NCBI GenBank assembly: GCA_014529385.2 | Contig: CM043969.1 | Location: 36,701,922-36,765,921, forward strand | DNA: 64,000 nucleotides | Direction: 5' to 3' | From: Adiantum capillus-veneris | Taxonomy: Eukaryota > Streptophyta > Polypodiopsida > Polypodiales > Pteridaceae | Shown here: positions 11,201-23,200 of the stretch, one piece after another | Numbering within the stretch: position 1 is the first letter of the stretch | Layout of the letters: the number at the start of each line of letters is the position of its first letter | Translations under genes and position numbers: made by a program | The notes under the pieces: generated by a model | Seen by the model: the letters and a program-made list of their open reading frames with translations, nothing else | The model's database searches: none | Told to the model about the DNA's origin: nothing

Positions 11201-14200
11201 GTAGATCCACGGATCGGAGAGAGGTAGTCTCTCAAGTTGTGATCCGGAAGTTGGGATTCCCAAGTAAGGACTTCGTGTTCGGGAAAGCAGAGTTGTTCTG
11301 CGGGAAGGAGACTCTGGAAAGAGAGTTGGAAAAGAGTTGCAGGGATGCCATGACCTGAGTCTGGAAGGTGAGATCCAGAGGCGAGAACCTTGATTCTCGA
11401 GGAATTGGAATAAGGAACGGAAGTTCCTTGGAATAGGGTTTTGCCCTAGGAATCGGAAGCTGAGGCTTCTGGGAACCATCAAGTCTTATTCGAGAACGAA
11501 CGTGGTAATACGTTCGGTTCAAGTGCTTGTATAGACTTCTCCTCAGTAATAAAGATATTATTACGGGGGGGGGACCAGCCCATCTTCTGGTCCCCAGTAC
11601 TGTGTCGATCTTCTCACTCTATCTCTCTCTCTATTTATTTCTCTCTATATCCTGTGGCTTTAGTAATAAGTGATAAATCCTATTTATCCGAATGTATTAT
11701 ATATTGTTATGCGCTCCCGTTTGTGACAGTGGTATCGAGCATGGTCTCCTCTCTTTCTCTGTAAAGAGGACGACTCTGGGAAGATACGGGAAGAAGCCAT
11801 GACAAGCCAAGAGAGAAGTAAGCAGGCGGAAACCTAAGTCCTGCAGGAAAAGCTCGCAGAGTTGGAATTTTTTTTTCTCTTTGCAAGAAGGCGACACAAG
11901 ATTTGGGATTCTGTGAGAAGGCGACAAGAGCATGATGATGCTCAAGAACCTAGAGATCCAAGGAGCGGAATGCTCGAGATTCTTCAGAATCCAGAAAATA
12001 TCCATGAACGTCAATCGAGAACTATAGCCATGAAATCCCGTCATTCCGGGAAGGATATGAAGAAGGTCTCTAGACCTAGGAACACTTCCAGTCAAGTTTG
12101 ATACTTTTGACGGAAGGGAAGATGCCCCGAAAGCTACCACTTTGATTCGACAAGTTTGAAGTTGCCTTTGCAAACGGCAATTTCTGAAAAAGCGTCGAAG
12201 ATGAGGCATGTGATTAAACACCTCAAGGGGATTGCAAGTACTTGGTGGTATACCAAAGCTCTGCAAGGAACTTACAACAAGACTTGGATTCAATTCAAGG
12301 CTGAATTTTTCGACAAATTTTTTTCCTCTACACTTTGAGGAAGGCATCCAAGAAGATTGGGATCGGTTTGCCCAATAGGAACACGAGTGAGTCAAAGCAA
12401 GTAGTGGTTCTCTCTTGCCAAGGTAGCTCCATTCTTGATCCTCTCTGAGGAAGGAAAGATGAACAAATTTAACGAAGGACTTTTGCTCGAATTTGTAAAC
12501 CCATCCGCAAGATACTTTGCAGCAGATGGTGGAGTCAGCAATACAAAGCTGAAAGTGTACACCTTAGTGTACATAGAATCCAATCCCCGTGGTGGGACGG
12601 GAAACATTGAACACAAAAAGTTTGGAGTAAGGGAATTAAATCTAACTCTTGAGTTCTTGAATAGAAGACCCTTGAACTTTAAGTGAGAGGGTAGGTTTTT
12701 AATCAAAGTTACATCTTTGAGGAAATCATAAAGTGCATTATGCTTGTTTGCTGTTTTGCACGAGGTATGGTTGTGTCTAACCAGGACAATCACTCTCGAG
12801 TGTTTATGAGAGTAAGGTTGAGTCAGAACATTGTTTATACGATGAATTGCTTTGCTTAACCATCCGGAAGGTCCATGATTGATCTGGTATTAGGTAGTTC
12901 TCCAACAAATTACCTGCTATTGCGGGTAGGAAATTATGAAGGAACCATTCTGAGTTTTCAAGCAAAGAAAAGCTTTCATGAAGCTTGAGTACTCTTCAAG
13001 CCCACACCCCCTACCCGGTAAGGGAAGATATGGTAGTGCTTTTTGCACAAGTGAATGAACACTCTCTTTACGAGGGAAGGAACAAGCGACGACTACGGCA
13101 TGTGCTTGAGGAATCCAAGGATTAAAATCCTAGATTATTTGATGAGCGGGTTTTGCTCTAAGATCGAGCCAAGTGATTGTCAAGTTGAGCGTCTTCGCTC
13201 TAAGGATCTTACGAAGGGAAGGTAATTTCCCAGGTTCACCAAAACTCTAACACAGCTTAAGAATTATGTACACCTTTGGGTACATGGATAACACACAAAG
13301 ATACAGACCTATGCCAAGGTGGGTCATCTACCAGTTGAATTTTTTTTCTGCTAAACGGAATGAGATGAACTAACTTCCTTTTCAGGAACTCGACGGGAGT
13401 TTGGTATACTCTCTTGAGCGCCTTTTTATGCGCAAGGATATTCCGACACGAGAATCTCTATTTGAGATGTGTTCGGTAGAAGGATTCTCTACGGAGAAGT
13501 GCTTTTACCATTATAGTAGCAACTTTTGGTTACTACGGAGAAGTGCTTTTACCATTATAGTAGCAACTTTTGGTTGCGGTATATGTTTCTCCATGAGAAG
13601 GTCACGTAGCATTTACACGATGCTGGAATAAATTCGAACTATTATGTTCATAAGAATATAGTTTGCCAACCGTTTCAAAATGGTAAGAATTACATATGGG
13701 AGAACATCCTTGAGATTCAAAGAGGGTTCGCTCTATTGTGAACCGGGTCTGAACGTACGTTCAAAAAATGCTATGGCTAGAATCCTATCTGCCTGAGATT
13801 TTGCAAGTTGTCATTGATGCTTGCAAGGTGAATCATTTTTTATGATTTTGCAAGAAAGAGACGCTAATGGGCGTCGGGAAAACACTGCAAGTGGTAATAA
13901 CTCGCAGGAGAATAAGATTGGAAGGAAGTGCCGCTGTGCACAAGGAATCTGTTGGAATTAGGGTTGCAGAGAAACACACACAGCTTGGAGAAGACGAAGG
14001 AAGCTCAAGGCACACAATAGAGAGTGTGTTACTTAGTGCGCAATGGAAAGATAGATAGCCCTAGAGTGATGGGCGTATATACAATGCACGGGGGAAAAAA
14101 CCTCCTAAAGAGGGAAAAAATGCCCCGGCGGTCCTAGTGTGTTCACACACATCACTACCACATGTATATGGTAACAAATCCCCCCTGGAGTGATGCGGTG

Positions 14201-17200
14201 AACGAGAGCTGGCACATGAGTAAAGGGAAGTGCCATGCCCTGAGGACAGGATCAGTCCACAAAGGGGAGTAAGCCCAAAGCTTTGCGGAAAGCTTCAAGC
14301 TTCTCACGAGACAATGCCTTTGTGAAAAGATCTGCAAGGTTGTCCTGTGTTGGCACATAAGCCAAGCTGATCTCTCCTGCTGAGAGCCTCTCCCTGACAT
14401 AGTGGTAATGCACCTCAATGTGCTTTGTGCGAGCATGAAAAACTGGGTTCCTCGCAACTGCCAATGCGCTCTGACTGTCAGTGTAGATAGTGTTGGCAGT
14501 GTCCTGTCCAACACCCAAGTCAGCCATAAGGCGTCTGAGCCATACACACTCAACCGTAGCTGTGAAGACTGCCCTGTACTCAGCCTCACAACTCGAAGTG
14601 GCCACAGTAGGTTGCTTCTTGCTCAACCATGATATACATGAACTGCCAAGCATGAAACAAAAACCACTTGTGGACACTCGCGTGTCAAAACAACCAGCCC
14701 AATCTGAGTCCGAAAAAGCATGTAAGTCTGGCGGCAATGATCCCCCCTTGGGATAAAACAAGCCAAGATGTAAAGTGCCACTAAGGTAGCGGAAAATCCT
14801 CTTGACAGCCTGCCAATGCTTAGACCCTGGGCTATGCATAAATCTGCTGACCTGCGAGACTGCAAACTGAATATCTGGCCTCGTGTTGCATACATAAATG
14901 AGGCAGCCAACAGCAGTTTGGTAAAGAGTGACATCAGCAGGATCGCCAGCATCATGTAGACTCAACTTCAAACCTGTTTCCATGGGAGTGGCAATAGGTT
15001 TGCAATCCTCAAGTCCAAACTTACATAGCAATGTCTCTATGTAACTTTTCTGACACAAGGCAATACCACCATCACACTGCTTAAACTGTATACCCAAGTA
15101 ATGATGCAACAGCCCCAAATCTTTCATCTTGAAAGTAGCATTCAAATCAGCCTTAAATTCAGCAATATGTCCCTCATTTGGTCCAGTGATCAGCAAATCA
15201 TCAACATAAAGAACCACAATGAGAAATACATCATCCTCACGCTTTACATACAATGTGCTTTCTGTTGGACTGTTACGAAAGCCTCGTTTAACCAAATGAG
15301 TGTCAGCTTTCTCATACCAAGCACGAGGAGATTGCTTCAACCCATACAAAGCCTTCTTACATTTGCACACTTTGTCCTCTTGTCCTTTTATGACAAAACC
15401 GCGAGGCTGCGTTACATAAACTTCCTCAAATATGTCACCATTCAAGAAAGCAGTAACAATGTCTGATTGATGTACATCCCAACCAAAATGAGCTGCCAAT
15501 GCACATAGAAAACGCACAGTAGTCATACGACAAGTGGGAGCAAAAGTCTCTTCATAATCTATGCCTTTTTGTTGTGCATAACCCTTTGCAACAAGTCGAG
15601 CCTTATGGCGATCGATCTCACCATCCGGCTTGCGTTTCAACTTGTAAACCCACTTCGTACCAATGGCCTTTTTGCCAAGAGGCAAATCACATAAAGTCCA
15701 TGTGTCATTCTCTATAAGTGCATCATATTCTGATTTCATGGCAGCAATCCAATTTTCTGAATTCTGTGCTTCATCAAAAGACAGAGGCTCCTCAACATCA
15801 TGTAAACTAGACACAGCCAAAGCATAACAATCTGATGCATAAGATGCATGGCGAGAGCCTGAACGAGTACGACTAGATAAAGGTGCATCCAATTTACTGT
15901 CACGCAAAGTGTGCACCAGCCATTTTGGCATACCTCTAGCCTGCTCATTTTCAGCCCTTTCCTCATCAAGTACATCATGTACATCTGCATCAGTAATAGG
16001 CTGTTCTAAAACATTTTCAGAAACCCCCATAGGCTGTACATTTGCCTCATTGGAACTTACATTCGTATTTCCACCACTGAAAAGAGGCAACAAAGTGTCA
16101 TAGATGTCCTGTGAGCTTACATTACTGTCTCTAGTACATGACAGCAAGGGTTGAACAGAATCTTCCACAAACACTACATCCCGTGAAACCAAAATACGTT
16201 TTGTTTGTGGATGATACAACCTGTAACCTTTGCTTTCAGCACTATAACCAACAAAAATACATTTGACAACCTTATCATCCAATTTTCTGCGCTGCACTTG
16301 TGGCACCAAAGCATATGCCAAACAGCCAAAAACACGCATGTGCTCAATAGAAGGTTTTCTATCATGCCATGCTTCATATGGAGTAATAGACTGCAAAGCT
16401 TTCGTAGGACACCTGTTAAGTACATAAGTGGCACACATGATGGCCTCAAGCCAAAAAGAATGCGGCAAAGCTTGACTTTTGACCATACATCGTGCCATTT
16501 CCGTTAGTGACCTGTTTTTCCTCTCAGCAACACCATTTTGCTGAGGTGTATAAGGCACTGTACATTGGTGTTTTATCCCACGACTAGCCAGAAATGCATT
16601 AAATTCATGAGACATATACTCCCCCCCTCGATCGGAACGGAGGGTGCCCATAGTACATTTTGAGACATTTTCAGCCATAGCCAAAAATTGTTTGAAGCAC
16701 ATAAAAACTTCGGACTTCGCTTTAAGCGGAAATACCCACGCATGCCTGGAGTAATCATCAATGAAAGTCACGAAGTACAGGTAATTGCCCAAGGACGGAG
16801 TTTGCATGGGCCCACAAACGTCACTATGCACAAGCTGCAACCTGCATGTGGCCCTAACTGAACCATCCTTTGGAAACTTAGAACGCTGCATTTTACCCAG
16901 AATACAGCCTTCACAAACATGTTTGATAGGTGCTTCAAGAGGCGGCAAAGAAGCAACCATATCAGATTTCTGCAAACGCAGCAAACTGGCAAAATTCAGA
17001 TGACCAAAACGTGCATGCCAAAGTTTTGCATCTGAAATAGCCCTTGAATCTGCAACAGCATTTGCAAAATTTTGTCCACACTTGTCATACAAAGTGAGCT
17101 TATACAGCCCACGGCACAAAAGCCCAGATGCAACAATTTCATCACCAAAACTGAGATCATGAACTGTACATCTGTCATCCACAAATTTGACTACAAGTCC

Positions 17201-20200
17201 AAGTCTAGCAAGTGCGGATACAGACAATAGATTCTTCTTGATCCCAGGTACATAAAGTGCATCAACAAGTGTGAAGGAACTGCCATTAGCAGCAGTGAGC
17301 ACAATCTTTCCAACTCCCTGAACTGGATAAGAGGCGTTGTTGGCACAAGTGACTGAATTCCCATGAGGGACAGACTCGAGAGAGGTAAACAATTCACGAT
17401 GTGAGGTAATGTGCTTTGTAGCACCACTGTCGAAATACCACACATGTGAATCTGCAGCAACTGACAAGCATGCATCATGGACAGCAGGATTGTAAGTGCA
17501 CTCTGCGCTAAAAGCCCATTCTGCATCAACATCAGCATCACAATCTCCTTTCACAGAAGACTCAACAATGGCTGCATTTGTAGTGGAACCAGCATTTGCA
17601 GTGGAACCACCCTCTTTCTTCTTAGCCTCTTTGGCCTTCAACTTAGGACACGACTTGATCAAGTGATCATTGGCTTTACAATAATGGCAACGCATCTTCT
17701 TTTTGCCCTTATCACCAGAATTGCCAGACGAAGTGCTGCCAGTAGAAGCATTAGGAACAGAATTTTTGCCACTCGCAGCAGAACCATAAGAAGTGGCTGC
17801 ATTACTGTTACCACCCTTTCTTTGAGAAGCAATAAAAGCCTGTTCAACTGCACGCTGCCTAGTCCTGTTTTTTCTAGAAAGTGACTCTTGCAACAGCAAT
17901 GTGCATAATGCATCAAACTTGACAACTTCAGGATTTCCTTGGGTCATCAGTCTCCAAGTACTAGCAAAAGTCTGGTAGGAATCTGGTAAGGCATCAAGAA
18001 CAGTCTGCACAAGGGAACTGTCAGAAATGACTTCACCTGCAGAAATGAGTTGCTCATTGATATCCTTGACACTAGCAAGGAAAGTGTCCATATCATCTTC
18101 CTCATGCATAATCTTCGACTCTAGCTCTTTACGCAGCAAAGCAATTTTAGCCTCATTGCGGCTTGCATAAAGACTTGCTAGAATATCCCAAGCCTGTTTT
18201 GCAGATTTTGCTGAACGGATGTGAGGAATAATGATGCGCTTCACAGACAACGCAATCAATGCATGAGCCTGCGCATCCTTAACATCCCAACGAGCTTGTT
18301 CTGCTGTAGGCAAAACAACTCTAACAGCTGCAATCCTTGCAGCAAGACCTGCAACATCCTCAACATCGCCTACATCTTCAGAACCAGGACGTACATCAAT
18401 GCCCTGCATAATGTTCCAGACACCTTTTGACACAAGAACATGTTGCATCATATAAGCCCACATAGGGTAGTTGTCCCCATCCAACCTGTCCTCAGCAGCA
18501 AACATCTTGAACACATCTGTGTTGTTGTTGTCAGCCATGGTAAATGCTGCACCTGATGTGAAAACTGCCCGAAAATAGAAGAAATGGAGCGGGAACAACT
18601 TGTGCTATATAGCACAAACCGTAGAAGACTATAAGGCACCTGTTATGCAGAAAACGGCACTGACAGAAAATCTGCACAAAATGACGAAATAGCCTGTGCA
18701 GTACTGCCCGTAGTGGAAACGGAGGCCGAAATGAGCCCAAATCAAAATTCTGAGCAGACCGGGCTCTTCGAGCTTCCCCAAAATAGTTGTCGACCTGCGA
18801 ACGCTCGCCAAAGCTCACTGAAATCGGAGAAAGTGAGCAGGCGTGTGCTGGAGCAGCTGGCGACTAAGCCCGGGAGGACGTGACCTGCTCTGATACCAAT
18901 TGTTGGAATTAGGGTTGCAGAGAAACACACACAGCTTGGAGAAGACGAAGGAAGCTCAAGGCACACAATAGATAGTGTGTTACTTAGTGCGCAATGGAAA
19001 GATAGATAGCCCTAGAGTGATGGGCGTATATACAATGCACGGGGGAAAAAACCTCCTAAAGAGGGAAAAAATGCCCCGGCGGTCCTAGTGTGTTCACACA
19101 CATCACTACCACATGTATATGGTAACAGAATCTTCGGATTGGAACTGTCCGCCTACGTTGAGCGACGGCCCCGAACAAGAACCTTCTTTAAGGTGATCGC
19201 AGACTTTGTTTGTGAAGGAAGATATCGAGATTAATACTCATGATTTGAGCATTCTCGGGACACAAGAGGTTTAATACCCCTAGACTAACAGCGCAAGATT
19301 ATGCGCAAGGACAGATACCTAGATTGATTTCTAGGAGGATTATTCTTCTCGAGGTTGAGAAGGCGAAAGGGAGGTTTAATACCCTCTGGACTAACATCGT
19401 AGGATTATGTGCAAGGACAGATACCTAGATTGATTTCTAGAAGGATTATTCTTCTCGAGTTAACAGATTCTCGGATGAGGAAACTTTCGATCTATTGGAA
19501 AGACGCGAATGACGAGTTCTTACATGGCTCGTAAGTTTGATAATTGCTGAAGGATATCCTCGAGGTACTAGAGGAAGGACATGAACCGGTAATGTAAGTA
19601 TTTTCTGTTTAAATTAATTTTAAAGTTCTCTTTTGAGAAAGAACTAGCTCAACTTACAATTGAGCAAGATTTGGAATCTTTCCGGTTTCTCCCTGGCAGT
19701 TTAGTTGGAGCTCTACAGTTGAGGACAACTGTTTATAAGTGAGGGATGTTGCTAAATTGGCTTTATCTTACGGAAAAATAATTCTAAATGAACTATTGGA
19801 ATTTTTTGTGAAAGGGCTTTTCTCACCGGAGACATCCGAGTACAGAGTATTCCTAGTGCGTCATTTAAAGTAATGACGGGAACACTGAGAACGGGAATAT
19901 CTGTAAGGCCACCAGGAACGGGTACCTTTGATGCGTCACATCGGATGGGTGATAGGGAGCATCGGAAAGAAGTATCCGACCATCCGGGAACGGACATCTC
20001 TGATGCGTCATAGGATGGGTGACATAGAGCATCGTGAAGGAGATTGTACCGTAAGTTTGGTAGAAAAGGACTAGGTGATGGGTATTCTTGATGCGTCACA
20101 AGGTGGGTGACGGGTGCATCGGAAAGGGAATATCCATAGTCGGGAGGAAAATTCCGAACTGTGTTAGAATTGTGCACAAGGAAAAAGCAAGCACTTGAAT

Positions 20201-23200
20201 GAAGATGGGTTCAGAGGAAACTTTGAGGAAAAAACAGATGCTTTTTGAGAAAGCGGGATTGCCTTTCGGGAAAGCAGATGCTTTCTCGCGAGGAAGTCTA
20301 TGTCTGCATTGCAACTGTGCATGTGATTGCATCCAAGGACGCCTGGGAAGTGCTGTGAAAGCATTGTTTTTAACTTATAAGGTTTTATTGAGTTTTGGAC
20401 AGATTCAGACCATTTTTAAAGGTGATCGACCGCCCACTTGATAAGTGGACAGCCATTTGATAAATAAGGCAACAGATCAGCTAGCGTTTTCTCTCTCTTT
20501 TTTTGGCAGAGCAGTGAAAAAAAAAACGAAAAAAAAATTTGAAAAAAAAAAAGGCGCGATCTCTACGCGAGCAGCTATTCGTGCCCGCGGCTAGGAGCTA
20601 TAAAGGCATCACATGCCCTTACTCAGAGGGGAGGACCAATCTTTGCAAGGAGGAGATGTTGCTGCAGATTTCACCCGTCCATGGCTGCCCCAAGTGTACC
20701 AGATGTCGCCAAGACCCAGTGCGCGAGTTCCCTCGCGAAGAAGTGCCTACGAAGCGTGTTACCATCGCGACAAGTTGCTGTTTTTCTCTGTTTTCAGCCC
20801 ATAAACGTCGTAGATGGGGCTGATTTACGAGAAGGAACCCGAGAACACACCTCTTTTGTGTGTAGGATTGGAAGAGAGGATTTTCTATGGAGAGATCTCT
20901 TCCCGGGAATTGCTTTTCGAGAACGGAGTCGCGTTTCGAGCGTCGAGACTTGAAGGTAACGATTTTCATGTTGTGAACTCTGAGTATTTGTTTGCAGGTG
21001 TACTTTCTCTTAGTGAGGGAGTAGGAGCAGAGGAAGGTATGAGCCTCTGTAGGAGAAAAGCGCTCTGAGGAACTAGAGCCAGATCAGCCCAAGGGTTTCG
21101 TACCCGAGTTTGGGAAGTAGATCCACGGATCGGAGAGAGGTAGTCTCTCAAGTTGTGATCCGGAAGTTGGGATTCCCAAGTAAGGACTTCGTGTTCGGGA
21201 AAGCAGAGTTGTTCTGCGGGAAGGAGACTCTGGAAAGAGAGTTGGAAAAGAGTTGCAGGGATGCCATGCCCTGAGTCTGGAAGGTGAGATCCAGAGGCGA
21301 GAACCTTGATTCTCGAGGAATTGGAATAAGGAACGGAAGTTCCTTGGAATAGGGTTTTGCCCTAGGAATTGGAGGCTGAGGCTTCCGGGAACCATCAAGT
21401 CTTATTCTAGAACGAACGTGGTAATACGTTCGGTTCAAGTGCTTGTATAGACTTCTCCTCAGTAATAAAGATACTATTACGAGGGGGGACCAGCCCATCT
21501 TCTGGTCCCCAGTACTGTGTCGATCTTCTCACTCTCTATCTCTCTCTCTATTTATTTCTCTCTATATCCTGTGGCTTCAGTAATAAGTGATAAATCCTAT
21601 TTATCCGAATGTATTATATATTGTTATGCGCTCCCGTTCGTGACAGAGTCTGAGAGTGAGTCCCGACTACTCGCTTGTACTTTGAGTTGCATATTAATAC
21701 AAAAAGAAATACCGAAAGGGACGTTGGTCTTTGGGGCCAATATCTCTAGGCACGGAACTCCCTCGGGCCAGTGTCGAATCAATTGTGAACTGTGAATTGT
21801 TTTGAAGTGATTATTTGTGGTGTCGCGGTAGATTCTTGACTTGGAGTGTCCCAAGTGTCCAAGTCTGTTACAATGGTATATGAGTGCCACTGATTTCTCT
21901 TCTACCCGGAAATGCGATCTTTTTTTATGCGGCACTTATGGCTTCAGACAGAGATCTTTCGACTCCCTCTGCATGTGGAGATGCGGGAGGAGAGCACGAA
22001 GAAGATTCACGCGAGGAGTACGGCCCGCCTCCGCCTACTCAGGCGGAGCTTGAAGAGATGGAGCGTCGACGACTGATCAACGACGCAGGAAAGATGATGT
22101 TAAATTTTGCGAAGGACTCGAAATATGCAGAATTTATGACTCAAACCTCCTTCGACTAGGTGTATATGCACAGTGGCAGCAGACCACTGAACCACCCCCA
22201 AAACCAGTACTCAAGAAACCTCCTACCCCAAGGATGTTTACTTACTGAGCAAGAATTAGAAAGGTGGTTGATGCACGGATTTCTCAACTTTTTGACGCGC
22301 AGACAAAGCAAAAACGCACGACAAAAAGCAAAAGAAAGGAATTGACTTCCATGAGGCATGCGAAACGGGGTTTTGCCATTCACTCTGGCAGTTTGACCTA
22401 CCCCACAGATGAAATCATGACACGAAGGAATGAACAAACTTCGAACAATGAAAGTAGAAAGAAGAAGAGTAACCCAAAAAAGAAAGAAAAGGATGCACTA
22501 CCCAAGTTTACTCTTTCACAGAGAGCTCTTTACATCAAAGAGGGGAAGTGCTTTGGATGCGGGGAAACTGGGCATATCTCCGCGAAGTGCCCTAAAAAGG
22601 CACTGAAAGAATAGAATGACAAGGATGAAGACATGCCAGAGACTTCGAGAGCAGCTGAGGACCATGGACGAAAAGGCAAGATGAAAGCAGGACTGGTTCC
22701 AGATTGCATGGGTACTGACCCTAGCACGATTGATGAGAGTATAAAACTTTGCCAAGCTTGGGACAAAGTGAAAGACCAAGAAGCTCTGATTTTCTTTGAT
22801 GGAGGAGCCAAGGCAAACTCCATTTGACCTGAATTGGCGGCGTGGCTCGAGATCACACCCGATCCGATGGGACCATTAGCAGAGGTAGTTCTAGCGGCAC
22901 CCGGCAGGGACGTAGCCATTACACCGGCAAACTTCGGTTGCATTGTCAGGGGTATTTGGGGCATGAGGACTTCTACATAATGCCTTTGGAAGGTTGTGAT
23001 GTCCTCTTAGGAATTCCCTGGTACCACAAGAACAATGCTGTGGTCGACTATCTAGCGAGGAAAGCGACTTTGACCACAGAGAAGGGCAGAACCATTGTAC
23101 CCGATGTGAAACCTAAGGGTGAGTCTATCCCTATTGTATCGGCTTCGGCCATTTCAAAATTAATGAAATCCAGTCTGTTTGTTTACTCGATCTTCTTGAG

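Larger units (their letters stand above)
13950..19127 (-). mobile_element. intact Ty1/Copia retrotransposon
   Basis: 5,178 bp on the minus strand inside D, flanked by target-site duplication GAATC (13945-13949 and 19128-19132). The two 227-bp LTRs (13950-14176 and 18901-19127) differ at one base that I can find. On the minus strand the 5' LTR is followed by ATTGGTATCAGAGC, an initiator-Met primer site, and the 3' LTR is preceded by the purine tract CCAGGGGGGATT. Together with the uninterrupted gag-pol this indicates a recent insertion. Confidence 0.95.
9616..21645 (+). mobile_element. non-autonomous long-LTR retrotransposon D
   Basis: Flanked by the 5-bp target-site duplication GAGTC (9611-9615 and 21646-21650) and inserted in the LTR of E1. 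Two LTRs of about 1.9 kb begin TGTTGCTAAATTGG and end CCGT-TGTGACA/CGTGACA. Without the nested Copia the internal region is only about 2.8 kb. It shows a gag-like frame but no protease, RT or integrase, so D would depend on another element's enzymes. Confidence 0.85.

Noticed and set aside
11697-12395. 232-codon frame on the minus strand
   Set aside because: It is the antisense shadow of the gag-like frame of element D and shows no motif of its own.
18448-18818. Overlapping minus-strand frames upstream of the Copia gag-pol
   Set aside because: They run through the untranslated leader and into the gag start in other frames; no independent coding signal.
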